Shown in pieces: positions 8,180-16,222 of a stretch of 64,000 nt of DNA. The position numbers were made by a program, and so were the translations under genes. Every line of letters begins with the position of its first letter. Position 1 is the first letter of the stretch. Origin of the DNA: Lederbergia panacisoli (GTDB lineage: Bacteria; Bacillota; Bacilli; Bacillales; Bacillaceae_C); assembly GCF_024626525.1 (NCBI RefSeq), contig NZ_JANJGU010000009.1, positions 1 to 64,000 on the forward strand, in the 5' to 3' direction. The notes below the pieces were generated by a model. The model saw nothing but the letters and a program-made list of their open reading frames with translations, did no database searches and was not told the DNA's origin.

Positions 8180-8218
8180 GAGGATAGAGCTGCATTAGTT
8201 GCAGTTCTCCTCTTTTTT
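8180..8218 (+). terminator. Intra-operon terminator/attenuator after the binding protein
   Basis: Stems GAGGA and AGCTGC pair with GCAGTT and TCCTC around a 7-nt loop, followed by six T. It lies between the binding protein and the permease, so some transcripts should end here. Confidence 0.8.
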
Positions 8219-8284
8219 AAAGATAGTGGATAAAATTTGTGTTGGAAAGGTGTTGGGGCGGCTGTATTAATCAGCCCAATTCAT

Positions 8285-9145
8285 ATGAGTGAATTTCCTG
8301 ATATACGCATACCGATTGGTAATGGCGTAGAAAAGTTTATTGACTTTTTAGCGGAAAATTTTAAAGCGTTCTTTGATTTTATATTTGTCATCGCATCAAT
8401 GTCGATCAAAGGATTGGAATCAGCGTTAATCTCGATTCCATGGTGGGTTTTCATCATTATTGTTTTTTTACTAGGTTGGTATTTTACAAATGTGTACGGT
8501 GGCTTGCTATTTTCGTTTTTCATGTTTTTAGTCGGGTCTTTCAATTTGTGGCCAGAAATGATGACCACCGTTGCCATCGTACTGATCTCCGTTTTACTCT
8601 CTCTAATCATCGGAATCCCACTTGGAATTTTAATGGCATTTAATAAAGTGTTATCAAAAGCGATGCGGCCTTTGCTTGATGCGATGCAGACGATGCCGAG
8701 TTTTGTTTATTTAATTCCAGTTATCTTCTTTTTCCCGCTCGGAAACGTTCCGGCCGTGATTGCGACGGTAATTTATGCATTGCCGCCTGTTAGTCGCTTA
8801 ACCGAACTTGGGATCCGAAATGTGAACAAGGAAGTTGTTGAATCAGCGCAGTCATTCGGATCTTCGACCATGCAAATGTTAGTAAAAGTACAACTGCCTC
8901 AGGCATTGCCGACGATGATGGCTGGAATTAACCAAACAACGATGATGGCCCTTGCGATGGCGGTCGTCGGTTCCATGGTTGGTGCGCAAGGACTTGGTGA
9001 ACGAGTTTTATACGCAATCAATCGCATCGATATTTCATTAGGATTTGAAGCAGGAATTAGCATCGTTTTCCTGGCAATTATAATCGACCGCATTACAGGT
9101 GGAATTGCTGAGCGTCTTCAAAAGCACAGGAGGGAAGACTCGTGA
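8285..9145 (+). CDS. Glycine betaine/proline ABC transporter permease
   Basis: About 286 residues with five to six membrane segments and the binding-protein-dependent permease (EAA) motif near ELGIRNVNKEVVESAQSFGSS. It resembles OpuAB/ProW. Start uncertain: ATG 8285 (MSEFPDIRIPIGN) gives the family's usual amphipathic N-terminus but lacks a good ribosome site. An earlier TTG at 8237 is open but implausible. Its stop overlaps the GTG of the ATPase gene, indicating translational coupling. Confidence 0.85.
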   Translation: MSEFPDIRIPIGNGVEKFIDFLAENFKAFFDFIFVIASMSIKGLESALISIPWWVFIIIVFLLGWYFTNVYGGLLFSFFMFLVGSFNLWPEMMTTVAIVLISVLLSLIIGIPLGILMAFNKVLSKAMRPLLDAMQTMPSFVYLIPVIFFFPLGNVPAVIATVIYALPPVSRLTELGIRNVNKEVVESAQSFGSSTMQMLVKVQLPQALPTMMAGINQTTMMALAMAVVGSMVGAQGLGERVLYAINRIDISLGFEAGISIVFLAIIIDRITGGIAERLQKHRREDS

Positions 9146-10398
9146 CTGTAAAAATGAAACTTGAAAATGTATCTAAAATATTTGGTAAAAGAGCAAAAAG
9201 GGTAATCCCTATGATTGAAAAGGGAGAATCAAAAAGTGACATTTTAGCGAAAACAGGCCATACTGTCGGCGTTTATAATGCATCCATGGAAATAATGGAA
9301 GGGGAAACCTTTGTTATTATGGGGCTTTCCGGAAGCGGGAAATCAACTTTAATTCGCTGTTTAAATATGTTGAATCGCCCTACAACCGGAGCGATTTATG
9401 TAGATGGCGAAAATATCGTTGAATATAATGCGCAACAGCTAAAATATTATCGCCAAAAGAAAATTGCAATGGTATTCCAGCATTTTGGTCTTTTTAGCCA
9501 TCGCACGGTCCTCGGAAATATTGAATATGGCTTGGAAGTACGAGGCTTGCCTAAAGAGGAACGACGAAAAATCGCGCAAAATCATTTAGAAGTAGTTGGG
9601 TTAAAAGGGTATGAAGATAAGTATCCGGATGAGCTTTCCGGAGGGATGCAGCAGCGCGTTGGGATTGCGCGTGCCTTGGCGAATGATCCTGATATTTTAT
9701 TAATGGATGAACCATTTAGTGCGCTTGACCCATTAATTCGTAGAGAAATGCAGCTGGAACTTCTAGATATTCAAAATCGACTTCAGAAAACGATAATTTT
9801 CATTACCCATGATGTGAATGAAGCGTTTAAAATTGGAGACCGTGTCGCAGTGATGAAAGATGGAAATGTCGAACAAATTGGAACACCGGAGGAAATATTA
9901 GAACAGCCCGCGAATGAATATATTTCTGATTTTATAAAAGATATTGATCGCTCCAAAATTTTACAAGCCGAACATATAATGGTGAAGCCATTTGGACTAG
10001 TGTCTTTAAAAGACGGATTGAACGTGGCGATTAAAGTGATGAGAGAAAATGGGATATCGAGTGCCTTTGTCGTCGATCGAGGTCGGCGGATCCAAGGACT
10101 TGTTACGATTGACGGGGCGATCGAAGGTTTGAAACAAAAGAAAACGTTGCAAAATGTTTTAGACACAGACGTCAACACGGTTGATCCTGCTGAATATGTG
10201 CAGGACATTATTCCAAAAGTGCTAGAATCTAAATATCCGATTGTCGTCGTGGATGAGGAAAGGCAAATAAAAGGGATCATTTTAAGAGTACATGTGCTGG
10301 CAAGTTTGATTAGTGAGAATGGTGAAAATGGCGATAGTGGGGATAAGAGCGAAAGTGATGTGGATGGAATAGACGGCAACGAAAATGTAATTGTGTAG
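9142..10398 (+). CDS. Glycine betaine ABC transporter ATPase with CBS domains
   Basis: 418 residues: ABC ATPase (Walker A GLSGSGKST, signature LSGGMQQR, Walker B ILLMDEPFSALDP, switch His in ITHDVNEA) followed by two CBS motifs (about residues 275-390), as in OpuAA. In this family CBS domains sense ionic strength or cyclic-di-AMP and gate uptake. GTG start after AGGAGGG, overlapping the permease stop. The last 30 residues form an odd acidic, low-complexity tail built from ENG, GDSGDKSES and DGIDGNEN. The operon ends with a terminator at 10407. Confidence 0.9.
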   Translation: MTVKMKLENVSKIFGKRAKRVIPMIEKGESKSDILAKTGHTVGVYNASMEIMEGETFVIMGLSGSGKSTLIRCLNMLNRPTTGAIYVDGENIVEYNAQQLKYYRQKKIAMVFQHFGLFSHRTVLGNIEYGLEVRGLPKEERRKIAQNHLEVVGLKGYEDKYPDELSGGMQQRVGIARALANDPDILLMDEPFSALDPLIRREMQLELLDIQNRLQKTIIFITHDVNEAFKIGDRVAVMKDGNVEQIGTPEEILEQPANEYISDFIKDIDRSKILQAEHIMVKPFGLVSLKDGLNVAIKVMRENGISSAFVVDRGRRIQGLVTIDGAIEGLKQKKTLQNVLDTDVNTVDPAEYVQDIIPKVLESKYPIVVVDEERQIKGIILRVHVLASLISENGENGDSGDKSESDVDGIDGNENVIV

Positions 10399-10406
10399 AA
10401 GATGGT

Positions 10407-10453
10407 AAGGATACGGGTAAAATGCATAGATGCACCCGTATCCTTGCTTTTTT
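10407..10453 (+). terminator. Terminator of the betaine transporter operon
   Basis: 12-bp stem AAGGATACGGGT / ACCCGTATCCTT with an inner GCAT/ATGC pairing, then GC and a T-run. Confidence 0.9.
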
Positions 10454-10454
10454 A

Positions 10455-10925
10455 TGTAAAGGCAACGATGACCGGTTCAATATGCCCATACACCAGTTTT
10501 TTTCTACAAAAAGGTCACGATGAGCAGTACAATGTGCCCGACCACTCGTTTTTTTCAATGGAAAGGTCACGATGAGGCTCCAATGTGCCCGTTCACTCAT
10601 CTTTTTCAATGGAAAGGTTACGATGAGGGCTCCAATGTGCCCGTTCACTCGTTTTTTTCAATGGAAAGGTCACGATGAGGGCTCCAATGTGCCCGTTCAC
10701 TCGTTTTTTTCAATGGAAAGGTCACGATGAGGGCTCCAATGTGCCCGTTCACTCGTTTTTTTCAATGGAAAGGTCACGATGAAGGCTCCAATGTGCCCGT
10801 CCATTCGTTTTTTTCAATGGAAAGGTCACGATGAGGGCTCCAATGTGCCCGTTCACTCATCTTTTTCAATGGAAAGCCCACACGATGAAAAGTTCAATGT
10901 GCGCTTTCCGTTGTATTTCTACTTA
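10455..10925. repeat. Tandem array, nine copies of a 52-bp unit (family A)
   Basis: Units start (GGTCAC or variant) at 10461, 10513, 10565, 10616, 10668, 10720, 10772, 10824 and 10876, so spacing is 52 bp with one 51. Consensus core GGTCACGATGAGGGCTCC followed by AATGTGCCCGTTCACTCG and a T-rich linker TTTTTTCAATGGAAA. Central copies are nearly identical; the first, second and last are diverged. The array fills the gap between the convergent betaine ATPase and tmrB-like genes. The same family recurs at 46471-46765. Confidence 0.92.
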
Positions 10926-10956
10926 AAGAGTCCTGCTAGTTTTCATTTGCCAAGTT

Positions 10957-11556
10957 TTATTTAAATAATCCTATCTCCCTTAACCCGGTTGACAGTCTAT
11001 CGATTGTTTTTTTAATTTTTGTCCGGCGGTCCGGAAGTAATATCACATTGGATAGTCGAGCAATCCTCTCAACGACTTCATCAATAGTCATATCATCGGT
11101 ATAGATATGCTCTCGAAATGTATTTTTCGATAAGCTTTCCAGACGTCCCTCTATTTGTTTGTGTGCCCATGAATTCTTTCCATCTAACCTCTTTTTCAAT
11201 CTTTTTTCAATTGTCTCTTTCGAAGCAGACAAAGTAAAATGCTTAATCTCAATACCGTCAGCTCTTAACCGTCCAACAATTTCTTCAAAATAAGCCTCAG
11301 TTGTTAGAGTCATCGGTACAATGAGAATACCATCATACTGTTCCGCCACATGTCTTAATAATTTATAATTTGCCTCCCGCCATAAAGGATAATCCTGAAA
11401 ATCACCCTCCGCTATCTCCCTAGGCACATTCCTCATCAAAACATACCCAAACCTCTCCGGGTCATACACATGAGACACTTCAATCCTTCGCTGCAACTCA
11501 TATGCAGTCGTCGACTTTCCCGACCCAAACGTCCCATTAATCCAAATAATCAACAC
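10957..11556 (-). CDS. TmrB-like P-loop ATPase
   Basis: 199 residues with an N-terminal P-loop GTFGSGKST (residues 8-16). Similarity to B. subtilis tunicamycin-resistance protein TmrB runs along the whole length (WINGTFGSGK, the YPLWR block, GILIVPMT, HFTLSASKETIEKRL, GKNSWA). TmrB is a membrane-associated ATP-binding protein that lowers tunicamycin sensitivity. I infer a related nucleotide-binding or kinase-like role. Start placed at GTG 11556 with AAGGAGTGG just upstream; the longer open frame runs into a dispersed repeat. It lies downstream of, and in the same direction as, the LTA-synthase-like gene. Confidence 0.8.
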   Translation of the reverse strand: MLIIWINGTFGSGKSTTAYELQRRIEVSHVYDPERFGYVLMRNVPREIAEGDFQDYPLWREANYKLLRHVAEQYDGILIVPMTLTTEAYFEEIVGRLRADGIEIKHFTLSASKETIEKRLKKRLDGKNSWAHKQIEGRLESLSKNTFREHIYTDDMTIDEVVERIARLSNVILLPDRRTKIKKTIDRLSTGLREIGLFK

Positions 11557-11567
11557 ATGCCACTCCT

Positions 11568-11650
11568 TAATTGTTCCGGTGCCAGGCACTCGAACAATTC
11601 AACCAATTTCGAATTGTTTCGGAGTTGTTTGGGTGCCTGGCACTCACTCA
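11568..11650. repeat. GTGCC-hairpin dispersed repeat, copy 1
   Basis: Two hairpins about 55 nt apart: the first built on TTGTTC..GTGCCAGGCAC..GAACAA (11571-11597), the second on GTTTGGGTGCCTGGCAC near 11627-11644. The connecting text (AATTGTTTCGGAGTTGTTTG) is almost the same as in the copy at 26949-27040. It lies between two same-strand genes and includes the stop codon region of the LTA-synthase-like gene. Confidence 0.8.
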
Positions 11651-13611
11651 ATTTTGCGATAGTAATCTGTTTCGAGTATTTCCGTTGAGTAGTAGAATTT
11701 TGCTTCTACGATGGAGGAAATGTATTTAATGTAGTCTTTATCGATTTGTTCGCCGGTGTTTGCTGTGAATGTGCGGGTTTCGGCGTTGTACATTCCTTTG
11801 TCGGTTATGAAACTTTTATTTAAAAATAGTACAAGCGGGTCAGCGTCAGAAAAAATGTCTTTTCCCATTAGAAGTCGGGAATCATAATCAAGACCCAGCA
11901 AATTAGATAGTGTTGGTAAGATATCTAAGCTTGATGCAGGTTTTGTGATGACTTCCGGTTTTATTCCTTTTGTATAAAGGATAAAGGTATTTTTATAAAG
12001 TTCAAAGTTTCTTTCAACAGGATGACCGGCAAGTTCATCAATTGTCTGGTCGTCGAGGCCATATGGATAGTGGTCAGCGCTCAAAGCAATCAAAGTTCGC
12101 TCGGCAATTCCTGCCTTTTCTAATTCAGCCAACAAATGCTCTAAAGCACGGTCTAGTTCGAGTTGTGCGGCTAAATAAGCTTTTGCCTGATCGGAGTAAG
12201 GCAAATCTTCTACAAATTTTTTGTTTTTCCACGACATGTAATTTCCAGTAAAAGAATATTGCATATGGCCGCTAACTGTCATGTAATACGTATGAAATGG
12301 CTCATCAGCAATGTATTCCGGAACCGTTTTTTCCATCATTTCCAAATCAGATTCTGGCCAAGTTTCTTTCACATTAAGTCCTTTTCCAAGAGCTTTATAG
12401 TCATATCCTAAATTCGGATGTGAAGTATTTCTGCCATAATATGTGTACGTATGGTTATGATAAGCCCTCGTCGAATAATTTCTCTTTTGCAACTGATTCC
12501 CAAGGACAAAGGGGAGATGGTTCTTACTTGATTCTTGAAAACTCCAAACGCCACTTTTTGGAATTAATCCTTGTAAGGCAACATATTCCCCATCTGAAGT
12601 ACTTACTTGCCAAATAGGTGTATAAAAATTTGTAAATTGGTACCCTTCATTGGCGAGTTTATATAAAGTAGGCGTTACATTCTTGTCGATGGCGGCTGGT
12701 GAAAAACCTTCCGCTGTGAGAAGGATAAGATTGTATCCTTTAAACTTCCCAGTGTAATCATTTTTTTTCGTCGGTTGAATATTAGCAAAATATTTATGCA
12801 TGTCTTGGATTGCTTGATCATTTTCCTCGGAAATAAGTTTGGAAAAATCAATATCCAACACATTGTATTCCACTACCTTTTCTTCCTGTTGCTTTTCTGG
12901 CAGCTCTTCGGCAGGTTGTTGTTCAATTGGATTTGGTTCGGGCTCAGATATAACGGGAGCCTTTACATCGGGAGACCAATGAGTAACCAATCTTTGGAAA
13001 TCGATTCGCATTGAGGTGAGTAATCCAAGATGTTCAACCGAAAGCAGGGTAGAACTATTGTTAAAATATAAGTCATAAGCAGTGTTTTGCTCATCTCCGC
13101 TTGCATATACCGAAACAATCCCTGCTAAATAACATAGGAAAAATAAAAATATAAATACACCGCGTTTTACCCAGCTTATCTTATTTAACGGAAACATTTT
13201 CTTGCCAAAGACAATAAATATTATAATAGGAAATAATAATAGGATGGCAACGATCAAATGGTTAAGTAAGTATTGGACAACATCCTTCCAAAATTCAAAA
13301 ACCTGAGCGCTTTTTCCTAAAGAGTACATACTGTAAAATGTTCGGAAAAATTGAAAATAAATAAGCTGAGAAACATATATAAAAATTACTGCGATAAAAA
13401 GAAAACTAGAAAGTAGCAATCGTGCAGTACCTTGGAAAAAGCTGCATATTAAATAGATTGCCACCATGTAGGCAGCTAGAAAATAAAAGGAAATAACAAT
13501 ATCTGTATACGAAAACGTATTGATCGTCGATAATCTAAAAACAATATCAATAAAGCAAATGGAAAGAAAAAAGTAAATGAATAGTAAATCTTCTTTTAAC
13601 ATAGCAATCAC
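11644..13611 (-). CDS. LTA synthase family membrane sulfatase/phosphoglycerol transferase
   Basis: 655 residues: about five N-terminal membrane segments (to about residue 185), an extracellular Pro/Glu/Gln-rich linker, then a sulfatase-fold catalytic domain. Seen motifs are LLTAEGFSPAAID, the likely nucleophile Thr in VSTSDGEY, and the metal-site motif SADHYPYG. The family transfers glycerol phosphate from phosphatidylglycerol to teichoic-acid chains or primes them. This one is a divergent member, so the exact role (synthase, primase, stress paralogue) is open. GTG start chosen because GGAGGTG lies seven bases upstream; an upstream ATG at 13686 is unsupported. Confidence 0.8.
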   Translation of the reverse strand: MIAMLKEDLLFIYFFLSICFIDIVFRLSTINTFSYTDIVISFYFLAAYMVAIYLICSFFQGTARLLLSSFLFIAVIFIYVSQLIYFQFFRTFYSMYSLGKSAQVFEFWKDVVQYLLNHLIVAILLLFPIIIFIVFGKKMFPLNKISWVKRGVFIFLFFLCYLAGIVSVYASGDEQNTAYDLYFNNSSTLLSVEHLGLLTSMRIDFQRLVTHWSPDVKAPVISEPEPNPIEQQPAEELPEKQQEEKVVEYNVLDIDFSKLISEENDQAIQDMHKYFANIQPTKKNDYTGKFKGYNLILLTAEGFSPAAIDKNVTPTLYKLANEGYQFTNFYTPIWQVSTSDGEYVALQGLIPKSGVWSFQESSKNHLPFVLGNQLQKRNYSTRAYHNHTYTYYGRNTSHPNLGYDYKALGKGLNVKETWPESDLEMMEKTVPEYIADEPFHTYYMTVSGHMQYSFTGNYMSWKNKKFVEDLPYSDQAKAYLAAQLELDRALEHLLAELEKAGIAERTLIALSADHYPYGLDDQTIDELAGHPVERNFELYKNTFILYTKGIKPEVITKPASSLDILPTLSNLLGLDYDSRLLMGKDIFSDADPLVLFLNKSFITDKGMYNAETRTFTANTGEQIDKDYIKYISSIVEAKFYYSTEILETDYYRKIE

Positions 13612-14035
13612 GTATTTCACCTCCGTAGGGGCCAGGTTTATGTTGGCTCTTTTCTTATTAAATGTAGATTTTGTTCTAAAATTCATTAAACTTCCAAATA
13701 GCTGTAAAAGCCTGCTTTTGGACTTTTACAAACAATAAACTTTAAAAAAACAGCCTGCATTTATTTAGACGAATTTGATAATGAGGAGTTACACGCTTCA
13801 AAAAAAATAGGCTTGAGTTAAATATATTTTTATTTTACTGGATGTATGAAAGCTTGACTCCTACTTTTCTAAGTTTCATAAAAATTATTTTTTTGTGAAT
13901 TAATGTGTAGTTGCGTTTTATTGAATGATGGATTGGTGCAGCTATAACTTTTATTAAAAAGGTATAAGGCGACCTATTTTTCAGTTTCTAATTTAAAAAG
14001 TCCCTAGGAATTCCGTGACAAGAGGCCAGTACCTT
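13612..14035. other. Intergenic region with little recognisable content
   Basis: Apart from the dispersed repeat at 13701-13760 I see only AT-rich sequence. The LTA-synthase-like gene (minus) must have its promoter in the first 100 bases, but I could not identify clear hexamers. Confidence 0.5.
13701..13760. repeat. Dispersed repeat, copy 2
   Basis: GCTGTAAAAGCC and GGACTTTTACA can pair as a hairpin, followed by AACAATAAACTTTAAAAAAACAG. Same arrangement as 37841-37896 and, in degenerate form, 4001-4050. Confidence 0.75.
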
Positions 14036-14036
14036 C

Positions 14037-14067
14037 ATAAAAAAAACGACTCCAACAAAGAGTCGCC
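14037..14067 (-). terminator. Terminator of the small minus-strand gene
   Basis: CGACTC/GAGTCG stem with a 7-nt loop; on the minus strand it is followed by eight or more T. Confidence 0.8.
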
Positions 14068-14135
14068 AACTAGAAAATTTGCAGATATATTAGCTTGCCT
14101 CGAGGAATATTGCTATTCTGTTTGATTAACTTATA

Positions 14136-14303
14136 TCAAGGCATTTCGTCTTCTTTAATACGATTTTTAAAGGCTTCATGAGTAACAATGTTTTCCATTT
14201 GCTCGGTTTGCCTAGTGTGATTCTTCTCTTCAGTTAGGCTATTTTTGGGAAAGTTACCGGGATGACCTTTTTCTTTATGGTTAAAACCTTTGCCACGACT
14301 CAT
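14136..14303 (-). CDS. Small hydrophilic protein, 55 residues
   Basis: ATG with GGGAGCG upstream; begins MSRGKGFNHKEKGH and ends FKNRIKEDEMP. Very hydrophilic, rich in Lys, Asn, Glu and His, without hydrophobic core segments. It looks like the many tiny spore-associated or stress-related proteins of Bacillus (SspK/YfhD-like style), but I cannot match it to a named family. It has its own terminator. The longer frame upstream of this ATG is not supported. Confidence 0.5.
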   Translation of the reverse strand: MSRGKGFNHKEKGHPGNFPKNSLTEEKNHTRQTEQMENIVTHEAFKNRIKEDEMP

Positions 14304-14400
14304 ATTTTTTCGCTCCCTTCCATATTTGCCTCTATAGTTTGAACCACTAAATAAAAAATATGAATAAGATTTCGTTTTTGCTTCCAAAAGCAAGCAAAAT

Positions 14401-14429
14401 AAAAAAGAGCATAAATGCATATGCTCGAT
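14401..14429 (-). terminator. Terminator of the GntR regulator gene
   Basis: GAGCAT/ATGCTC stem (14407-14426) followed on the minus strand by TTTTTT. A second hairpin (ATTTAGA-TGGC / GCCA-TCTAAAT) overlaps the gene end at 14474-14507. Confidence 0.75.
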
Positions 14430-14501
14430 TTCTAAGGTACACGGAATGGTTACAATTTTATTCGTTCCAAGGCATTTAGAATGGCGATTGCATTTGCCAC
14501 T

Positions 14502-15194
14502 CTAAATACTAACTGTATGATGTTTTGAATACTGCAAGTGGTCATTTAAAAGCTGAATCGCAAGCTTTTTGTTTTTATCTTTTATCGCATCAACTATTAA
14601 TTGGTGCTCAACGGTCGTTTTGTTTCTATTTTTTTCGTCCATATCAAGGGAGACGCCCGAAAAATATTGAACGATGACATCGGTTAATTGCTTAAACAGC
14701 TCATTATTCGTTGCTTTAATTAATTCTTTATGAAACTCGATATCTAGTTCTTTGAATGTATTGGAATCCTTTGTTTGCGACATATCAAAGATTATATTTT
14801 CCAATACTGTCAGTTGCGTTGTATTTGAATTGTTGATAATCTGTTCAATCGCCGTTTTTTCAAGTAACTGTCTTAGTTCAAAAAGCTCTTCAATCCGGTC
14901 ATTACTCATTCTCCAGAAAAATAATAAATGGTTTAGAATGACGCTAGTATCATCTGTATTAACAAAAGCGCCTTCCCCGTGGCGTATCACAATAATTCCA
15001 GTTGATTCCAATGCGCGCAACGCTTCTCTTACAATCACCCTGCTAACATCTAACATTACGGCTAAATCCCGTTCAGAAGGAAGCTTGTCACCTGTTTTCA
15101 ATTGGTGGTCAATAATATATTGTCTTAAATTTTCACTAACAATTTTACTTAAAGTAAATCTTTCTCTATCTTCAATCCGTTTCAATACAATCAC
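14502..15194 (-). CDS. FadR-type GntR transcriptional regulator
   Basis: About 230 residues: N-terminal winged helix-turn-helix (LPSERDLAVMLDVSRVIVREALRAL, then GIIVIRHGEGAFV) and a C-terminal all-helical FCD ligand domain with metal-type motif (ELDIEFHKELIKATNN). It lies directly downstream of a second, frameshifted FadR-type regulator and divergent from the sialic-acid operon. By position it probably controls that operon through TGGTnnGACCA sites. Start uncertain: I chose the GTG just after the end of the upstream frame; TTG codons at 15224 and 15185 are alternatives. Confidence 0.75.
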   Translation of the reverse strand: MIVLKRIEDRERFTLSKIVSENLRQYIIDHQLKTGDKLPSERDLAVMLDVSRVIVREALRALESTGIIVIRHGEGAFVNTDDTSVILNHLLFFWRMSNDRIEELFELRQLLEKTAIEQIINNSNTTQLTVLENIIFDMSQTKDSNTFKELDIEFHKELIKATNNELFKQLTDVIVQYFSGVSLDMDEKNRNKTTVEHQLIVDAIKDKNKKLAIQLLNDHLQYSKHHTVSI

Positions 15195-15208
15195 AGCCTT
15201 AATTTGTT

Positions 15209-15902
15209 TTAATCTTCTTTCCAATCATCGAGTAAACTATACAAATGATGTAGATGCGTCTCCATCGCTTGCTTTGCTTTTTCTACATCTTTATTTAGAA
15301 TACACTCAATAATTGTTTGATGTTCTTTATAAGAGGCAACATATTCATCTAAATCCACAATTTTTTCTAGTTGATTCATGCTAAAATATTCAGTAATGAT
15401 GGAGGATAACTGGATAAAAGTTTCATTGCCCGTAGCATTCATTAACGAACGATGAAAATGCAAATCTTCGTTTTTGGGCTTTTCTCCATTTTTTTGCTTT
15501 TACCAAAAGGGCTTCGTTCCAATAGGACATTTGCTTAATTTTTTCTGGGTCATCATGATTTATGGCAAGACCTATTGCACCTAGTTCAAAAATGATTCTC
15601 GTATCAATGACTTCTTTAAATTTCACCTTATCAATCGTTAAAAAAGGGGATATATTTCGTAAAATGCTTTGAATCTTAATTTCTTTTACAAAAATGCCAA
15701 GTCCTTGTTTAATTTCAATAATCCCTTGTGATTGTAATGTCTTTAACGCTTCCCTTACAATAGTCCTGCTCACCCCAAGCATGTCTATTATTTCTTTTTC
15801 AGTAGGGAGACGATCACCAGGCTGGCATTTATTTTCGGATATATATGATTTGATTCTTTCACTAACAACTTCTGATAACGTCTGTTTACGTTGGACAAAC
15901 AT
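15209..15902 (-). pseudogene. FadR-type GntR regulator with a +1 frameshift in an A7 run
   Basis: Two overlapping frames together give one complete FadR-type regulator. The first (from ATG 15902) has the DNA-binding domain (LPTEKEIIDMLGVSRTIVREALKTL) and the first half of the FCD domain. The second, ending at 15209, supplies EDLHFHRSLMNATGNETF and the rest. The frames join at GCAAAAAAATGG (minus strand, near 15486-15497): six A instead of seven would restore VKAKNGEKPKNEDLHFH. So one extra base in a homopolymer breaks the gene. It could be a real mutation, a sequencing error or a slippage-tolerated gene. It divides the same ancestral role with the neighbouring regulator. Confidence 0.8.
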
Positions 15903-15953
15903 GGCTTACGCCCCAATCTAATTTAAGTGGAATTAGGGAATTCTTACTACTCT

Positions 15954-15959
15954 ATTATA
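15954..15959 (-). promoter_or_regulatory. -10 element of the gntR pair
   Basis: TATAAT on the minus strand, about 50 bases ahead of the frameshifted gntR start. The -35 (GTTATT at 17 bp) is poor. Confidence 0.4.
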
Positions 15960-16009
15960 ACGATAGATTCTCGCAGAATAACTACTAAAATATTTTTTAT
16001 AAAAAATGA

Positions 16010-16038
16010 TTGACATTTTTCCTGAAAGCGATTAATTT
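16010..16038 (+). promoter_or_regulatory. Predicted promoter of the sialic acid operon
   Basis: Perfect -35 TTGACA (16010-16015), 17 bp, then TAATTT (16033-16038). The GntR-type palindrome at 16057 would cover roughly +12 to +22, an effective repression position. Confidence 0.6.
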
Positions 16039-16056
16039 TAAATTACAAGCTTCAAG

Positions 16057-16067
16057 TGGTCAGACCA
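16057..16067. promoter_or_regulatory. GntR/FadR-type operator 1
   Basis: TGGTCAGACCA is a perfect 5-1-5 palindrome and has the TGGTnnGACCA shape known for FadR-subfamily GntR regulators. It is just downstream of the predicted promoter of the sialic acid operon, with gntR genes next door. Confidence 0.7.
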
Positions 16068-16103
16068 TCAGATGACCGTTAAGTTAATTTTACACGTTGG
16101 AAA

Positions 16104-16141
16104 AATTTTAATCAACTGTAAGATTTAAGTTGGTTAAAATT
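16104..16141. promoter_or_regulatory. 14-bp inverted repeat in the nan leader
   Basis: AATTTTAATCAACT and AGTTGGTTAAAATT are inverted copies with one mismatch around a 10-nt spacer, lying between the two GntR-type sites. It may be an RNA hairpin in the 5' leader or the binding site of another regulator. There is no T-run after it, so not a terminator. Confidence 0.45.
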
Positions 16142-16155
16142 AGAATCTATCTAAC

Positions 16156-16166
16156 TGGTAAGACCA
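16156..16166. promoter_or_regulatory. GntR/FadR-type operator 2
   Basis: TGGTAAGACCA repeats the motif at 16057 with one half-site change, 99 bp further on (about 9.5 helical turns). Confidence 0.55.
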
Positions 16167-16222
16167 TAGTATGATAGTTTTGAATATATACTATGTCAAT
16201 AAATAAGAAAGAAGATGAAAAT

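Noticed and set aside
10455-10925. CRISPR array
   Set aside because: The whole 52-bp unit is repeated, including the part that would be the spacer; no cas genes.
15486-15497. Programmed -1 frameshift at A_AAA_AAA in the gntR gene
   Set aside because: A -1 slip leads into the wrong frame; the gene needs +1 (one A fewer), so a homopolymer indel explains it better.
16022-16035. cre site in the nan promoter (TGAAAGCGATTAAT)
   Set aside because: Two mismatches at the essential final CA; position is suggestive but the match is too weak to list.
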